Of a DNA stretch of 64,000 nucleotides, positions 1 to 9,155 are shown one piece after another. Position 1 is the stretch's first letter; each line of letters opens with the position of its first letter. The notes under the pieces are model-generated. The model worked only from the letters and a program-made list of their open reading frames with translations, was not told the DNA's origin and did no database searches. Source of the DNA: Nostoc sp. 'Peltigera membranacea cyanobiont' N6 (GTDB lineage: Bacteria; Cyanobacteriota; Cyanobacteriia; Cyanobacteriales; Nostocaceae); NCBI RefSeq assembly GCF_002949735.1, contig NZ_CP026681.1, positions 8,090,501 to 8,154,500 on the forward strand, in the 5' to 3' direction. Position numbers and translations under genes: made by a program.

Positions 1-2
1 TC

Positions 3-530
3 GGGGTAAAAGAGTCAGTTTTATCTGCGGGGACAGAGTGCCATCATATTTTGCTAGAAGATTGGGAAAAAATGACAGCAGTGGAAGGGACAATTTTTGT
101 TTCGATTCCCACATTGCTCGATCCAGATTTAGCACCAGATGGATATCACATTATTCATGCCTTCACACCTCACTGGATTGATGATTGGCAAAAACTTTCT
201 CCGAGTGAGTACGAAGCGAAGAAAGAAGAGGCGGCTGGCCGAATTCTTGACCGCCTAGAGAAGATTTTTCCCGGTTTAGATGCTGGATTGGATTATCTAG
301 AGGTAGGCACACCCCGCACTCATCGCCGCTTTTTGGGTCGTCAGGATGGCACTTATGGGCCAATTCCCCGGCGCAAGTTGCGGGGATTATTGAAGATGCC
401 CTTTAATCGCACAGGTATTCCAGGACTTTATTGTGTCGGGGATAGTACCTTTCCAGGTCAAGGGTTGAATGCAGTAGCTTTTTCTGGGTTTGCTTGCGCC
501 CACCGGATTGCTGTAGATTTAGGATTTTAG
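3..530 (+). CDS. crtH: Carotenoid isomerase CrtH (prolycopene isomerase), C-terminal part
   Basis: This frame is open from the first bases of the window, so the gene starts upstream; about 175 C-terminal residues are present. CrtISO/CrtH is an FAD-dependent enzyme that converts poly-cis-lycopene to all-trans-lycopene in carotenoid synthesis at the thylakoid membrane. The recognisable part is the closing flavin-binding segment GLYCVGDSTFPGQGLNAVAF followed by SGFACAHRIA, and the upstream stretch with HAFTPHWIDDW, both typical of the CrtISO branch of the phytoene desaturase superfamily. The TTG at 51 is only an internal codon. Related alternatives would be other CrtI-like desaturases, but the spacing and motifs fit CrtH best. 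Confidence 0.85.
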   Translation, partial: GVKESVLSAGTECHHILLEDWEKMTAVEGTIFVSIPTLLDPDLAPDGYHIIHAFTPHWIDDWQKLSPSEYEAKKEEAAGRILDRLEKIFPGLDAGLDYLEVGTPRTHRRFLGRQDGTYGPIPRRKLRGLLKMPFNRTGIPGLYCVGDSTFPGQGLNAVAFSGFACAHRIAVDLGF

Positions 531-1183
531 TGTGTATTCTGTCGCCAATCAGGGACTTGCAAATAAAAAATATCCCAAAACTGACGCAAAAATCCTTTCT
601 ATTTCTCCTCTCTCTGTGTTCTCTGTGCCTCTGTGGTAGCCTGCGGCAAGCCGCTTTGCGTCTACGTTTATTTGGATAATTTATTTCTTGGAAATCCCCA
701 AAGTGAATAAATTAACGTATGAAGATATTTCCAACTGTCGCCGTGATTGGTTTTGGAAGTTAGCACACGACTCGATCGATTGTACAACCGCTAATAATGA
801 AACTGATGCTACAGACTACCATACAAAATTTCCATAAATTTTATTTATTAATATTGTAAACCTTCATAAGTGTACTTAGTTTCTACCACATACTATGAAA
901 CTTTATTTACCATCATTCGGCTAATCCAGTATGGAAATAATTCAAAATATAGCTGGGTGTAAATTCACTCCTTTACCCGAATTACTTGGAGTTTACCGAA
1001 AAAACACTTAGTCTCACTAAGTGTTACATAATACCTTACATTAAGAAATACTAGTTAAATTAAACACTTGTAACCGATGTTTTTTCATATAAGTCAATAA
1101 TTTACGAAGTTTTTGATATGTGTGCTTTAATGGTGGACGGCTTTTGTTCGTTCATGAATCTTCATCACACACAACGCTCACTC
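531..1183. other. Intergenic stretch with a dispersed repeat
   Basis: About 650 bases lie between crtH and the start I prefer for the next gene. Near 600-670 there is a copy of a common Nostoc repeat containing CTCTGTGTTCTCTGTGCCTC and then a short GC-rich palindromic tail (TGCGGCAAGCCGC). The remainder is AT-rich, with no reading frame that resembles a protein. The last 250 bases should hold the promoter of the downstream gene; I could not single out a convincing box. Confidence 0.5.
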
Positions 1184-2530
1184 ATGCTCCTCACACACAA
1201 AGAAAATATTTTAAAACTAAGCTGGCTTTTACCCAGCTTCTTCAGCTTGTTCCTGTTTGGCTCCAGTGTCAAAGCTGCTGCGATCGCTAATTGGCATTTT
1301 GATAGCAATCGCAATCATCTGGATTTCACCACAGATGAGAATGTTCAACCCAAAGTACAATTACTTACCAATCCTACCCGTCTGGTAATTGATTTACCTG
1401 GAGTTAAACTAGGATATCCACAGACTAGTCAAAGAGTGGGGTTAGTAATTAAAGACATTAGCATCCGGCAGTTTAACGCAGATACTACCCGTATGGTAGT
1501 TACCTTAGCACCCAATTACACCTTCGATCTAGCACAGGTGAAACTGCAAGAGGAATCTGCCAATCATTGGTCAGTGCAGTTACCCAAGCCGATACAATTG
1601 ACTGCAACCCAGCCAAACATTTTAGAAATAACACCGACTCAACCGAGTATTTCTCCAACAGTGAGTGATAATAGCACTCTGTTTGCTGGCGTGGTTCCCA
1701 TGCATTCACCGATGAAAGGGCTGGAACCGCAGATTAAAGCCTTGATGAATCGCTACAACTTCCTGAAAACAGGAATGTTTTTTTTGGATTTGGATACTGG
1801 GGATTATCTGGATGTTGGAGGCGATCGCGTTTTCCCAGCTGCTAGTACAATCAAACTGCCAATTCTCATTGCCTTTTTCCAAGATTTAGATGCTGGTAAA
1901 GTCACCCTTCAAGAAAACCTGACTATGCGGGGTGACTTAGTAACCAATGGTTCTGGAACTATGCAGTATGAGCGAGTTGGCAAGAAGTATACAGCTTTGG
2001 AAACCATCACTAAGATGATTACCATCAGTGACAATACCGCCACCAACATGATTATCGATCGCTTAGGTGGAGTGGCGAAACTAAATCAGCGCTTCCGTAA
2101 CTGGGGACTGAAAGACACCGTAATTCGGCATCTTTTGGCTGATTTGAGAGGAACCAACACCACAAGTTCTCAAGATATGGCGCGGGTGCTGGCTTTAGTT
2201 GTGAATAACAAGCTAGTTTCTCCACAGAGTCGGGAGCAAGCTTTAGATATTCTGCGTCACACCACAATTCACACACTGCTTCCCGCCGGTTTAGGAAAAG
2301 GTGCAGTCATCGCCAATAAAACCGGAGATATCGGTTTTCTCATTGGCGATGCGGGATTTGTGACTATGCCAAATGGTAAGCGTTACCTGGCGGCTATCTT
2401 CGTCACCCGTCCTTATAAGGACACCAGGGGAAGAGACTTTATCCGTCAAGTTTCCCAGCTTGTTTACAATTACCTGAACCAAGTGAACCCGGTTGCTGCG
2501 GTTGATTCGCCTAATAGTGCTACGAGATAA
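1184..2530 (+). CDS. AMIN-domain serine hydrolase of the class A beta-lactamase fold
   Basis: The 448-residue product has a hydrophobic N-terminal segment (signal peptide or anchor), an AMIN-like beta domain over roughly residues 35-140, a linker, and a penicillin-recognising domain. AMIN domains direct proteins to the periplasm and peptidoglycan. The catalytic domain shows the three active-site elements: STIK (Ser-x-x-Lys, about 221-224), SDN (about 282-284) and KTG (about 379-381). The class A omega-loop glutamate (ExxLN) is not visible; the equivalent stretch reads LADLRGTNTTSS. It may therefore be a cell-wall hydrolase or penicillin-binding protein rather than a drug-hydrolysing lactamase. 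In-frame ATGs at 1118, 1133 and 1154 are possible; 1184 places the signal peptide at the N-terminus. No good ribosome site decides it. Confidence 0.75.
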   Translation: MLLTHKENILKLSWLLPSFFSLFLFGSSVKAAAIANWHFDSNRNHLDFTTDENVQPKVQLLTNPTRLVIDLPGVKLGYPQTSQRVGLVIKDISIRQFNADTTRMVVTLAPNYTFDLAQVKLQEESANHWSVQLPKPIQLTATQPNILEITPTQPSISPTVSDNSTLFAGVVPMHSPMKGLEPQIKALMNRYNFLKTGMFFLDLDTGDYLDVGGDRVFPAASTIKLPILIAFFQDLDAGKVTLQENLTMRGDLVTNGSGTMQYERVGKKYTALETITKMITISDNTATNMIIDRLGGVAKLNQRFRNWGLKDTVIRHLLADLRGTNTTSSQDMARVLALVVNNKLVSPQSREQALDILRHTTIHTLLPAGLGKGAVIANKTGDIGFLIGDAGFVTMPNGKRYLAAIFVTRPYKDTRGRDFIRQVSQLVYNYLNQVNPVAAVDSPNSATR

Positions 2531-2565
2531 TAATGGGCGGTTAGAAACCGCGTCTACAGAAACAA

Positions 2566-2583
2566 AACCCACCTCCGTGGGTT
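2566..2583. terminator. Hairpin terminator between convergent genes
   Basis: AACCCAC (2566-2572) pairs perfectly with GTGGGTT (2577-2583) around a CTCC loop. A-runs flank the left side and AAAAAA follows, so a T-tract exists in the minus direction and it may serve purT as well as the upstream hydrolase gene. A dispersed GC-rich repeat follows at about 2605-2650. Confidence 0.5.
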
Positions 2584-2681
2584 AAAAAACCTTAATTTTC
2601 CCTTAGTCCGCGGAGGCGGACTTTGCCTGTATAGCCGCGAATTCTATTCGCCCAATGCACAACTGTGTGCCCCTACAGTAA

Positions 2682-3845
2682 TTAGATAATTTTAATTTTA
2701 CTTGCGGCTCTAGTAGCTTTTTCTCTAGCCTCTTGGACATTCACACCCTTAGCCAAAGCTACGCCCATTCGCCGATATGGATGAGCATTAGGTTTACCAA
2801 ATAATCTAATCTCTACATCTTTTTCTGACAAAGCATCAGCTACACCTGTAAAAGCAATAGAATCAGATTTTTCTGAGGCTAAAATTACCGCGCTAGCTGA
2901 GGCTCCTAGCTGCTCTATATGAGGAATTGGCAAATCTAAAATTGCTCTTAAATGTAGTTCAAATTCATTGAGATTTTGTGAGATTAATGTCACCATTCCC
3001 GTATCGTGGGGTCTGGGAGAAAGTTCGGAAAAAATCACTTCATCCTTGGTAATGAAAAATTCAACACCAAAAATTCCGGCTCCTCCTAAAGCATCAGTGA
3101 CTTTTATCGCTATTTCTTGAGCTTTTAATATATTTTCTTCAGAAATTAATGCGGGTTGCCATGATTCTTGATAATCTCCTCTTTCTTGGCGATGACCAAT
3201 AGGAGAACAGAAAATTGTCGGCGCATTCCACTGTTTAATTGTCAATAAAGTTATTTCAATTTCAAAGTTAATAAATTCTTCTACGATCGCCTTTTGACTG
3301 TCACCTCTAGAATTAGCGATCGCATAATTCCAAGCTTTCTCAACTTCACTCTTATCCTGGACTACAGACTGACCTTTCCCAGAGGATGACATCACAGGTT
3401 TAACAACATTAGGAAAGCCAATTTTATCTGAAGCTGCAATCAATTCTTCTAGAGTTGTTGCATAACCATAAGTAGCCGTTCTGATGCCCAATTGTTGATG
3501 CGCCAGTTCCCGAATTCTGTCGCGGTTCATTGTATAGTTAGTAGCAGCCGCAGTTGGTATAACTATAATCCCTCGCTGTTCAAATTCGATCAGTTTTTCT
3601 GTTCTGATTGCTTCAATTTCTGGTATAATAATATTTGGCTGATGTTTTGTCACTACAGCTTCTAAATCATCGGCACTGAGCATAGAAATCACTTCATAAG
3701 CATCAGCAACCTGCATCGCTGGAGCATTTGCGTAGCGGTCAACGGCAATCACATAATTACCAAGACGTTGAGCCGCGATCGCAAATTCCTTACCTAGTTC
3801 TCCTGAACCCAGCAGCATCAATTTTTGAGGCAACTTAATACTCAT
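2682..3845 (-). CDS. purT: Formate-dependent phosphoribosylglycinamide formyltransferase PurT
   Basis: PurT uses ATP and formate to formylate GAR to FGAR, the third step of purine synthesis, as the folate-independent alternative to PurN. The 387-residue length matches the family (E. coli 392). Visible features are the N-terminal dinucleotide-like loop GSGELGKE (about 13-20), the ATP-grasp core with KPVMSSSGKGQS, and the metal/ATP site FSELSPRPHDTGMVT, which separates PurT from PurK. A second ATP-grasp purine gene, purK, lies at 34.6-35.8 kb. The start follows the conserved N-terminus. Confidence 0.95.
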   Translation of the reverse strand: MSIKLPQKLMLLGSGELGKEFAIAAQRLGNYVIAVDRYANAPAMQVADAYEVISMLSADDLEAVVTKHQPNIIIPEIEAIRTEKLIEFEQRGIIVIPTAAATNYTMNRDRIRELAHQQLGIRTATYGYATTLEELIAASDKIGFPNVVKPVMSSSGKGQSVVQDKSEVEKAWNYAIANSRGDSQKAIVEEFINFEIEITLLTIKQWNAPTIFCSPIGHRQERGDYQESWQPALISEENILKAQEIAIKVTDALGGAGIFGVEFFITKDEVIFSELSPRPHDTGMVTLISQNLNEFELHLRAILDLPIPHIEQLGASASAVILASEKSDSIAFTGVADALSEKDVEIRLFGKPNAHPYRRMGVALAKGVNVQEAREKATRAASKIKII

Positions 3846-3910
3846 TAGTTTATCCAGTTCAATCTTAATCCAATAATCTTATAATTTTTTGTGTTTTAAT
3901 TATCGCCTTC

Positions 3911-4390
3911 TCAAGAATTAAATCTAGCTCCGCGCAGTTCTAAATCTTGACGTTGTAGCTGAGTTAAACCAGCACCTACGCCAAAGTGACACTTATCTAC
4001 TAGAGTCTCCAACCAAATAGTCTCATTCAAAGTTGCACCTTGTAAATCTGCATTTCTCAAATCAGCTTTCATTAAATTTGCGAATAATAGGTCTGCATTA
4101 ACTAAACTACTACCTTGCAGATTTGCTCCAGACAAATCTCCTCGGATAAAGTTTACTCCATCTAAAATTAAACCAGATAAATCTGCTCCTATTAGATTAG
4201 GAAACTTTAGCTGACTTGGATATTTAAAAAACCTCATCATACAGATAATATTTGCTTCATTTAGACGGATTTTAGTTAAAAAATCATAACGAGCGATGCC
4301 CAGTTGCTTAAGAATTTGTAGACGCTGTGGGGAACCTTGTTCTAAAAACTCGATGGCTGTATGGCGTAGGTCTTGAGTTGGATTTAGCAT
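3911..4390 (-). CDS. Pentapeptide-repeat protein
   Basis: This 159-residue cytoplasmic protein has no signal peptide. From about residue 65 it shows consecutive A(D/N)LxX repeats (GADLSG, GANLQG, NADLLF, ANLMKADLRNADLQGA), which form a right-handed quadrilateral beta-helix. The first 60 residues are helical and lack repeats. Cyanobacteria carry dozens of such proteins, mostly of unknown role, so no specific function is assigned. It lies 65 bases upstream of purT in the same direction and could share a transcript with it. The ATG is the only good start. Confidence 0.8.
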   Translation of the reverse strand: MLNPTQDLRHTAIEFLEQGSPQRLQILKQLGIARYDFLTKIRLNEANIICMMRFFKYPSQLKFPNLIGADLSGLILDGVNFIRGDLSGANLQGSSLVNADLLFANLMKADLRNADLQGATLNETIWLETLVDKCHFGVGAGLTQLQRQDLELRGARFNS

Positions 4391-4443
4391 GATTGTCAGA
4401 TTGTCGCTATCCTTATGCTAGTTAAAAGTTTAACCTTAATACA

Positions 4444-4476
4444 AGAACCCCGACTTCTCAAAGAAATCGGGGTTCT
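4444..4476 (-). terminator. Rho-independent-like hairpin after the ABC exporter operon
   Basis: AGAACCCCGA (4444-4453) pairs with TCGGGGTTCT (4467-4476), a perfect 10-bp stem. It lies 18 bases beyond the permease stop codon. The T-tract that follows on the minus strand is weak (TTGTATT). Confidence 0.65.
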
Positions 4477-4493
4477 AATGGATAATTTATTAC

Positions 4494-6257
4494 CTAGCGT
4501 CCTGCTAACAATGCTTTCGTAGCAGATTCGCCTACTAATCTTACCTGCCTTGTTAACTTGAAATTCAACAACGCTAAAACACTCAACTGAGCGAGGAATG
4601 CCATAAAAATTGTTGTTGCACTAGCGTATTCTATAGCTACCCAAGGAAAAGTTGAAAATAACCAGACAGTAGGATATGCCGATGAGGAGATACCGAGAAG
4701 TCCTAGAATCAGCGATGGTAGAAACATCGCTGTACCTAAAGTTCCAATTGCCCAGAAAGAACGTTTAGGAGTTTTTAGCAAAAGTATCAATTGGGCGATG
4801 GTAGCATAAATCAACATTAAGCTCACAGATAAAGCCAGGGCTAAAAGTAATTTAAACTTGTCAAAATTGTCACCCGCCCAGTGACTATGGACTGTATCAA
4901 TAACAGATGTGAGTGAAATCCAGACTATCCAAGGGATACTAACAATTGCCAGATTAATAGCGATCGCCACGATTGCAGGGCTTTTTTCAGCAAAAATTAG
5001 ATCCTGCCAAACACTCTTGCGACTAGAAAATTCCTGATGTCGATATCTTGCCCAATCTTGTACGGCTTGACGGTGAGGGGAAAGAATCGCAATAAAACTA
5101 AAAAGCGATATGAAATTGTATACTCCCACCAAGGTCAAACTTTGCTCAATTTGTTCATCGACATTGGTAATTTGTTCCCAATTTTGTAAGATAAATCCCC
5201 ACATCATCATCTGGGAAAAAGCTATAAATAAATAACTCTGTCCCTTATTGATCGTTGAGGCTTGAGGATTACGGAAGCAACGTTTAAGAGCTTGGAAAAT
5301 ACCGTAACTACACAATCCAAAATTCAATAGATGGAAGCCAATAAGACTAACAAAACTTCTTCCTAATGGTAAATAGAAAAACTCTAAGTTTTTCAGGGGA
5401 GAACCATTATTTAAATGTAAAAAGTTAGGAAAGAGATAATTCGTTGTCTCCACAGGGTTAAACAGTGTAAACCAAGCAACTGAATTGTTTGAATTGTAGC
5501 TATAAGATGGTGCCATTAAGATTGGCATCATTAAGAAAATGAAAACTGCACCACTACCTATCCAAGGCTGAAAACCGCCAAACTTATTACTAACCAAACC
5601 AAAAAGCAGTGCAGCACTGGAGAAGAAAATACAGCTTGCAGCAAGAATAGCGTAGTAACTCAAAATGGAAGTAAAAGCAATTTGGGCAGAATAACCAGCC
5701 CATAAATGTAAAGGAACTGAAACTAGGATTACGAGATAAATTAAACTCGGTACTCCTAGCAATTTGCCAGTCAATATATTTGTTTCTGATTGGGGACTGA
5801 GACGGATAAAATTCAGCGTCCCGCGAGTTTCTTCTTTGGCTAAATCATTGATTATTAAATAAGTTCCTGCAACTAATAGTGTAAATACAAAAATTACACT
5901 AAACGTCAGAAATATATATTCCCAGTGATCTCGCCACCACAACTGCCAATCGATTTCGTTTTGCGGACAAATATTATTTACGATTAAATTATTGTACTCA
6001 GCAATTCTAGATTGATCTGATTGCTGTAAAGCCTGATTTTGTCGCTGTTGATATGCTTGACTCAAACGACAGTATGTATCGGTTAGCCAGTATTTATCAT
6101 CAGGAAACTCGCGGAACTGATATAAAAAAACTACCAGTTGCAATAATAAGGATGCTGCAACTGCGATCGCAATATTAAAAAATTTCAGCCGTCCTTTGAG
6201 TTCCCGCAAGAGTTGCGGATTCCAATCGCCGATTTTGTCTATTAAATTGGGCATCAT
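4494..6257 (-). CDS. ABC-2 type transporter permease
   Basis: The 587-residue membrane protein has an N-terminal segment around residues 30-47, a periplasmic loop, a helix near 115-135, and about ten more predicted helices. Its upstream partner at 6302 encodes the ATPase, ending 44 bases before this start, so the two form an exporter operon. The segment NDLAKEETRGTLNFIRLSPQ after the second helix is the cytoplasmic coupling region shared by ABC-2 permeases. The substrate cannot be read from sequence. The start is the second of two adjacent ATGs giving MMPNLIDKIGDW. Confidence 0.8.
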   Translation of the reverse strand: MMPNLIDKIGDWNPQLLRELKGRLKFFNIAIAVAASLLLQLVVFLYQFREFPDDKYWLTDTYCRLSQAYQQRQNQALQQSDQSRIAEYNNLIVNNICPQNEIDWQLWWRDHWEYIFLTFSVIFVFTLLVAGTYLIINDLAKEETRGTLNFIRLSPQSETNILTGKLLGVPSLIYLVILVSVPLHLWAGYSAQIAFTSILSYYAILAASCIFFSSAALLFGLVSNKFGGFQPWIGSGAVFIFLMMPILMAPSYSYNSNNSVAWFTLFNPVETTNYLFPNFLHLNNGSPLKNLEFFYLPLGRSFVSLIGFHLLNFGLCSYGIFQALKRCFRNPQASTINKGQSYLFIAFSQMMMWGFILQNWEQITNVDEQIEQSLTLVGVYNFISLFSFIAILSPHRQAVQDWARYRHQEFSSRKSVWQDLIFAEKSPAIVAIAINLAIVSIPWIVWISLTSVIDTVHSHWAGDNFDKFKLLLALALSVSLMLIYATIAQLILLLKTPKRSFWAIGTLGTAMFLPSLILGLLGISSSAYPTVWLFSTFPWVAIEYASATTIFMAFLAQLSVLALLNFKLTRQVRLVGESATKALLAGR

Positions 6258-6301
6258 AGGAAAACAATCTCCAAAAATGGGGAGTGATATTTATTGACGA
6301 A

Positions 6302-7282
6302 TTAAGATGCTTGTTTGTGACCTAATTTTAAGAAAATAGTTTCTAAGTCTTCTTGAGTGCAGTGAAAATCAGTCAGGGGAATCCCTGCTTTGATTAGCGA
6401 TCGCAACAACTCAGCACTATCTTCTTCTTTACCGGAAAAATTCACCCGGATGCTATTTTTTCCTGATATCACCTCCCACTCTTCTACTAAATGATGATGT
6501 TTCAGTTCCCTTAAAAGTGTCTCTAGGTTCCCCAGAGTTGATATCACAATTTGCTGGTGGGAAAGACGTTGATAAAGGTGTTGTAACGAGGTACTTTCTA
6601 CCAAGAACCCAAGTTCCATAATTCCTACAGATGTACATAATTCAGCTAAATCGCTGAGAACATGGGAGGAAATAATTACAGTCATCCCAGCTTCTTGCAA
6701 AGCCTTGATGACTTCACGGAAGTGCATCCTAGCGATGGGGTCAAGCCCAGAAACCGGCTCATCTAGTAGTAGTAAAATCGGTTCGTGGATAATGGTTCGC
6801 GCTAAACTTAAGCGCTGTTTCATCCCCCGCGACAGAGTAGAAATCTGACTGTGGCGTTTATTACCAAGTTGGATTAGTTCTAAAACTTCATGTAGGCGTT
6901 GAGTGCGACGTGGTTCTCGCAAGCGATAAAGACGCGCAAAATAATCTAGATAGTCCCAGACTGTAAGATCCTCATATAACGGGTAGTCATCGGGTAAGTA
7001 GCCTAGACGACCCTTAAGTTTGGGATTACTCTTGTCACGGAGGAGGCGATCGCCATTAATATAAATCTCACCCGTAGTTGGTTCCTCAGCAGTTGCCAAC
7101 ATCCGAATGAGAGTTGTTTTACCCGCGCCATTGGGCCCAATCAGTCCATATACTTCCCCCGCCTGGATTTCTAAATCAACATCATTGACAGCAACGTGCC
7201 GGTCAAATTGCTTAGTGAGTCCACGGGTGCAAATTGCTAATTCTTTTACCATCGCTGCTGGGGTGCGGCTTGTGATTAACAC
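6302..7282 (-). CDS. ABC transporter ATP-binding protein
   Basis: The 326-residue ATPase carries Walker A GPNGAGKT (49-56), the signature LSRGMKQRLS, Walker B ILLLLDEPVSGLD and the switch histidine in SSHVLSD. The C-terminal 90 residues match the extension found in CcmA/NatA-like exporters. It drives the permease encoded immediately downstream. A second start, MVKELAICTRGL at 7252, is equally plausible, because family members usually begin shortly before the strand preceding GLTKQF. The substrate is unknown. Confidence 0.88.
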   Translation of the reverse strand: MLITSRTPAAMVKELAICTRGLTKQFDRHVAVNDVDLEIQAGEVYGLIGPNGAGKTTLIRMLATAEEPTTGEIYINGDRLLRDKSNPKLKGRLGYLPDDYPLYEDLTVWDYLDYFARLYRLREPRRTQRLHEVLELIQLGNKRHSQISTLSRGMKQRLSLARTIIHEPILLLLDEPVSGLDPIARMHFREVIKALQEAGMTVIISSHVLSDLAELCTSVGIMELGFLVESTSLQHLYQRLSHQQIVISTLGNLETLLRELKHHHLVEEWEVISGKNSIRVNFSGKEEDSAELLRSLIKAGIPLTDFHCTQEDLETIFLKLGHKQAS

Positions 7283-7457
7283 TTAACGTAACCTCTTTCT
7301 ATAGCTTTTGTCAGGCTTGTTTCAGAAATTGAAACTGACTCTCAGGAAATTGGCTACATAAAAAAGTAGGTAAGGCATATACCTTAACTACTTATTAATT
7401 CTTATTCCGCTATTGATGAAATCTTTGCAAATTAAGCCTTGACTTTTTGCTTTAGTG

Positions 7458-8312
7458 TCAAGTTATTTCTGATAGTGGTGGGATGACATTATTAATTCCA
7501 TTACCAGATGAACCGCTAACTGCATAACGGTATTCGGGAATCGGATATCCAGCTTCGCTAAAGGTTTCACGGATAGCTTTATTCGTATCGAAGTAAACCT
7601 GCCAGTAATATTCATTATTGCAATAAGGACGTACTGCTAGTACAGGCCCGGCAAAATTGAAAGTCTGAATTTCTACATCCGGTGCTGGATTTTGGAGGAC
7701 ATTAGGAATTTGGCTAATTTTCGCTTTTAAAAGTGCGATCGCTTCGTTATGTTTCACTTCATGATGAAGTTGAGCCACTAAATCAACGCGACGGTAAGGA
7801 TTGGCAGAATAATTCTGGATATTGTCAGCAAAGATTTTATTATTGGCAACAATCGTCAATACGTTATCAGGTGTATTGATACTAGTTGTGAACAACCCAA
7901 GTTCGGTAACAGTGCCTGTGACACCTGCTGTTGTGATGAAATCACCAACTTTAAATGGTCGAAAAACGATTAAAAATGCTCCGGCTGCAAAGTTGGCCAA
8001 TAGTCCCCCCCAGGCTGCACCAATTGCAATGCCGGCTCCTGCTAGCAATGCAGCAAAGGAAGTTGTTTCAACCCCAAAGAAGCCGAGAATTGCTACAACT
8101 AGAATAATTCTCAGCGTAACGCCAATGATATTCAGAAGATAGTTAATCAGTGTCGGATCGACGTGTTGGCTTCGGAAAGCACGTCGCGCTAGCTTCAATG
8201 CAAAATCAATCAAGCGTTGAGCAATCAGCCACAGAGCGATCGCCCCTAAAATTTTCAGCCCAAACAGAGTTAGAAGTTGACTAGCAACCAAACTAATTTG
8301 TTTTAAATCCAT
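7458..8312 (-). CDS. MscS-family mechanosensitive channel
   Basis: The 284-residue protein has three N-terminal membrane helices (about 13-35, 60-85, 90-125). The third is the Gly/Ala-rich pore helix (LLAGAGIAIGAAWGGLLANF), followed by FRPFKVGDFI, the hallmark start of the MscS beta domain. The rest is the soluble alpha/beta cage. Small MscS-like channels open under membrane tension to release osmolytes. It stands alone, in the same direction as the ABC operon but about 175 bases upstream of it. Confidence 0.9.
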   Translation of the reverse strand: MDLKQISLVASQLLTLFGLKILGAIALWLIAQRLIDFALKLARRAFRSQHVDPTLINYLLNIIGVTLRIILVVAILGFFGVETTSFAALLAGAGIAIGAAWGGLLANFAAGAFLIVFRPFKVGDFITTAGVTGTVTELGLFTTSINTPDNVLTIVANNKIFADNIQNYSANPYRRVDLVAQLHHEVKHNEAIALLKAKISQIPNVLQNPAPDVEIQTFNFAGPVLAVRPYCNNEYYWQVYFDTNKAIRETFSEAGYPIPEYRYAVSGSSGNGINNVIPPLSEIT

Positions 8313-8562
8313 AATTTTTATGTCTGTGAATTATTAAACACAATAAACATACAATAAATTAAATAAAAATTTTCTATAAATAGTTTTTTTTAATTTTTGG
8401 AGTGCTATGCAGCAAATAACAAAGTGTTCTCGGAGGATGTCTGAACAGTTTTTTTGATTGCTCTACTTAAATTCGCTAACAGTGCCTTGTCTGTTTGCAG
8501 GTTGCTACGCATAGCTCTTGGCTTTAGATTTTAATTATGAATCATCATCTTTTAAGGGTGAT

Positions 8563-8796
8563 TTAGGAATGGCTCATCAGCGGTAATTTTATCTGGAACG
8601 TCGAGCCTTTACCCTCATTACTCATCACATGAATGTGACCGCCGTGAGCTTGGACAATTTGTTGAGCGATCGCCAATGCTAACCCAAATCCGCCGCTTTC
8701 TCTTGCACGTTCTGTGTCAACCCGGTAAAAGCGATCGAAAATATAAGGTAAATCTGCCTCTGGAATTCCAATTCCAGTATCAATGACTAGAATTAC
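8563..8796 (-). pseudogene. Histidine kinase remnant (C-terminal ATPase domain only)
   Basis: Read on the minus strand, this stretch encodes about 77 residues of a HATPase_c domain. It starts at VIDTGIGIPEADLPYIFDRF and continues through RVDTERARESGG, FGLALAIAQQIV, AHGGHI and GKGSTFQIKLP to a TAA stop. These are the G1, F and G2 boxes of a sensor kinase. There is no start codon, H-box or N-box upstream; the homology ends abruptly at an AT-rich junction near 8797. It is therefore a 5'-truncated fragment left by a deletion or insertion. Note FGLALA where GLGL(A/S) is usual. Confidence 0.85.
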
Positions 8797-9155
8797 AATA
8801 ATGTATTGAAGTAATTTTATTTTTGAAAAAGATTACGAGATAATACGGATAAAATTAAAAGTATAAGAGCAGACAATGATAAAACAGCATCTACAAATGG
8901 TAACACTACCGAAAGGAGTGACAACTGCGATCGCTGAGTTACAGCTTCTTTAAAACTGCATTTGTTAATGTGCATTGTCAATTAAGTTCTAAAGCTGTGA
9001 AAGATTCTCGCCAAAATGCGACAGTCTACACATGGAAGTGAATTTAGAAGAAACGTTTCTCCTACGCCCTTTTGGTTGTAAAACAATTTCCCATTTGCCG
9101 ACAGCATCAGAAGATAAGCAATAATCGAGTAAAATTCAGATTCAGGAATTGCTGC
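8797..9155. other. AT-rich spacer beyond the kinase remnant
   Basis: This stretch separates the kinase fragment from the DUF1003 gene. It is AT-rich and contains one HIP1 site. A 25-codon frame beginning at 8876 was seen, but nothing supports it as a gene. I see no repeat copy that explains where the kinase's N-terminal part went. Confidence 0.4.

Noticed and set aside
494..679. Open frame of about 60 codons after crtH
   Set aside because: It is a translation of a dispersed CTCTGTG-type repeat and overlaps the crtH end; no protein-like features.
7822..8142. Plus-strand frame of about 106 codons inside the mscS gene
   Set aside because: Antisense shadow of a conserved coding region; no start signals.
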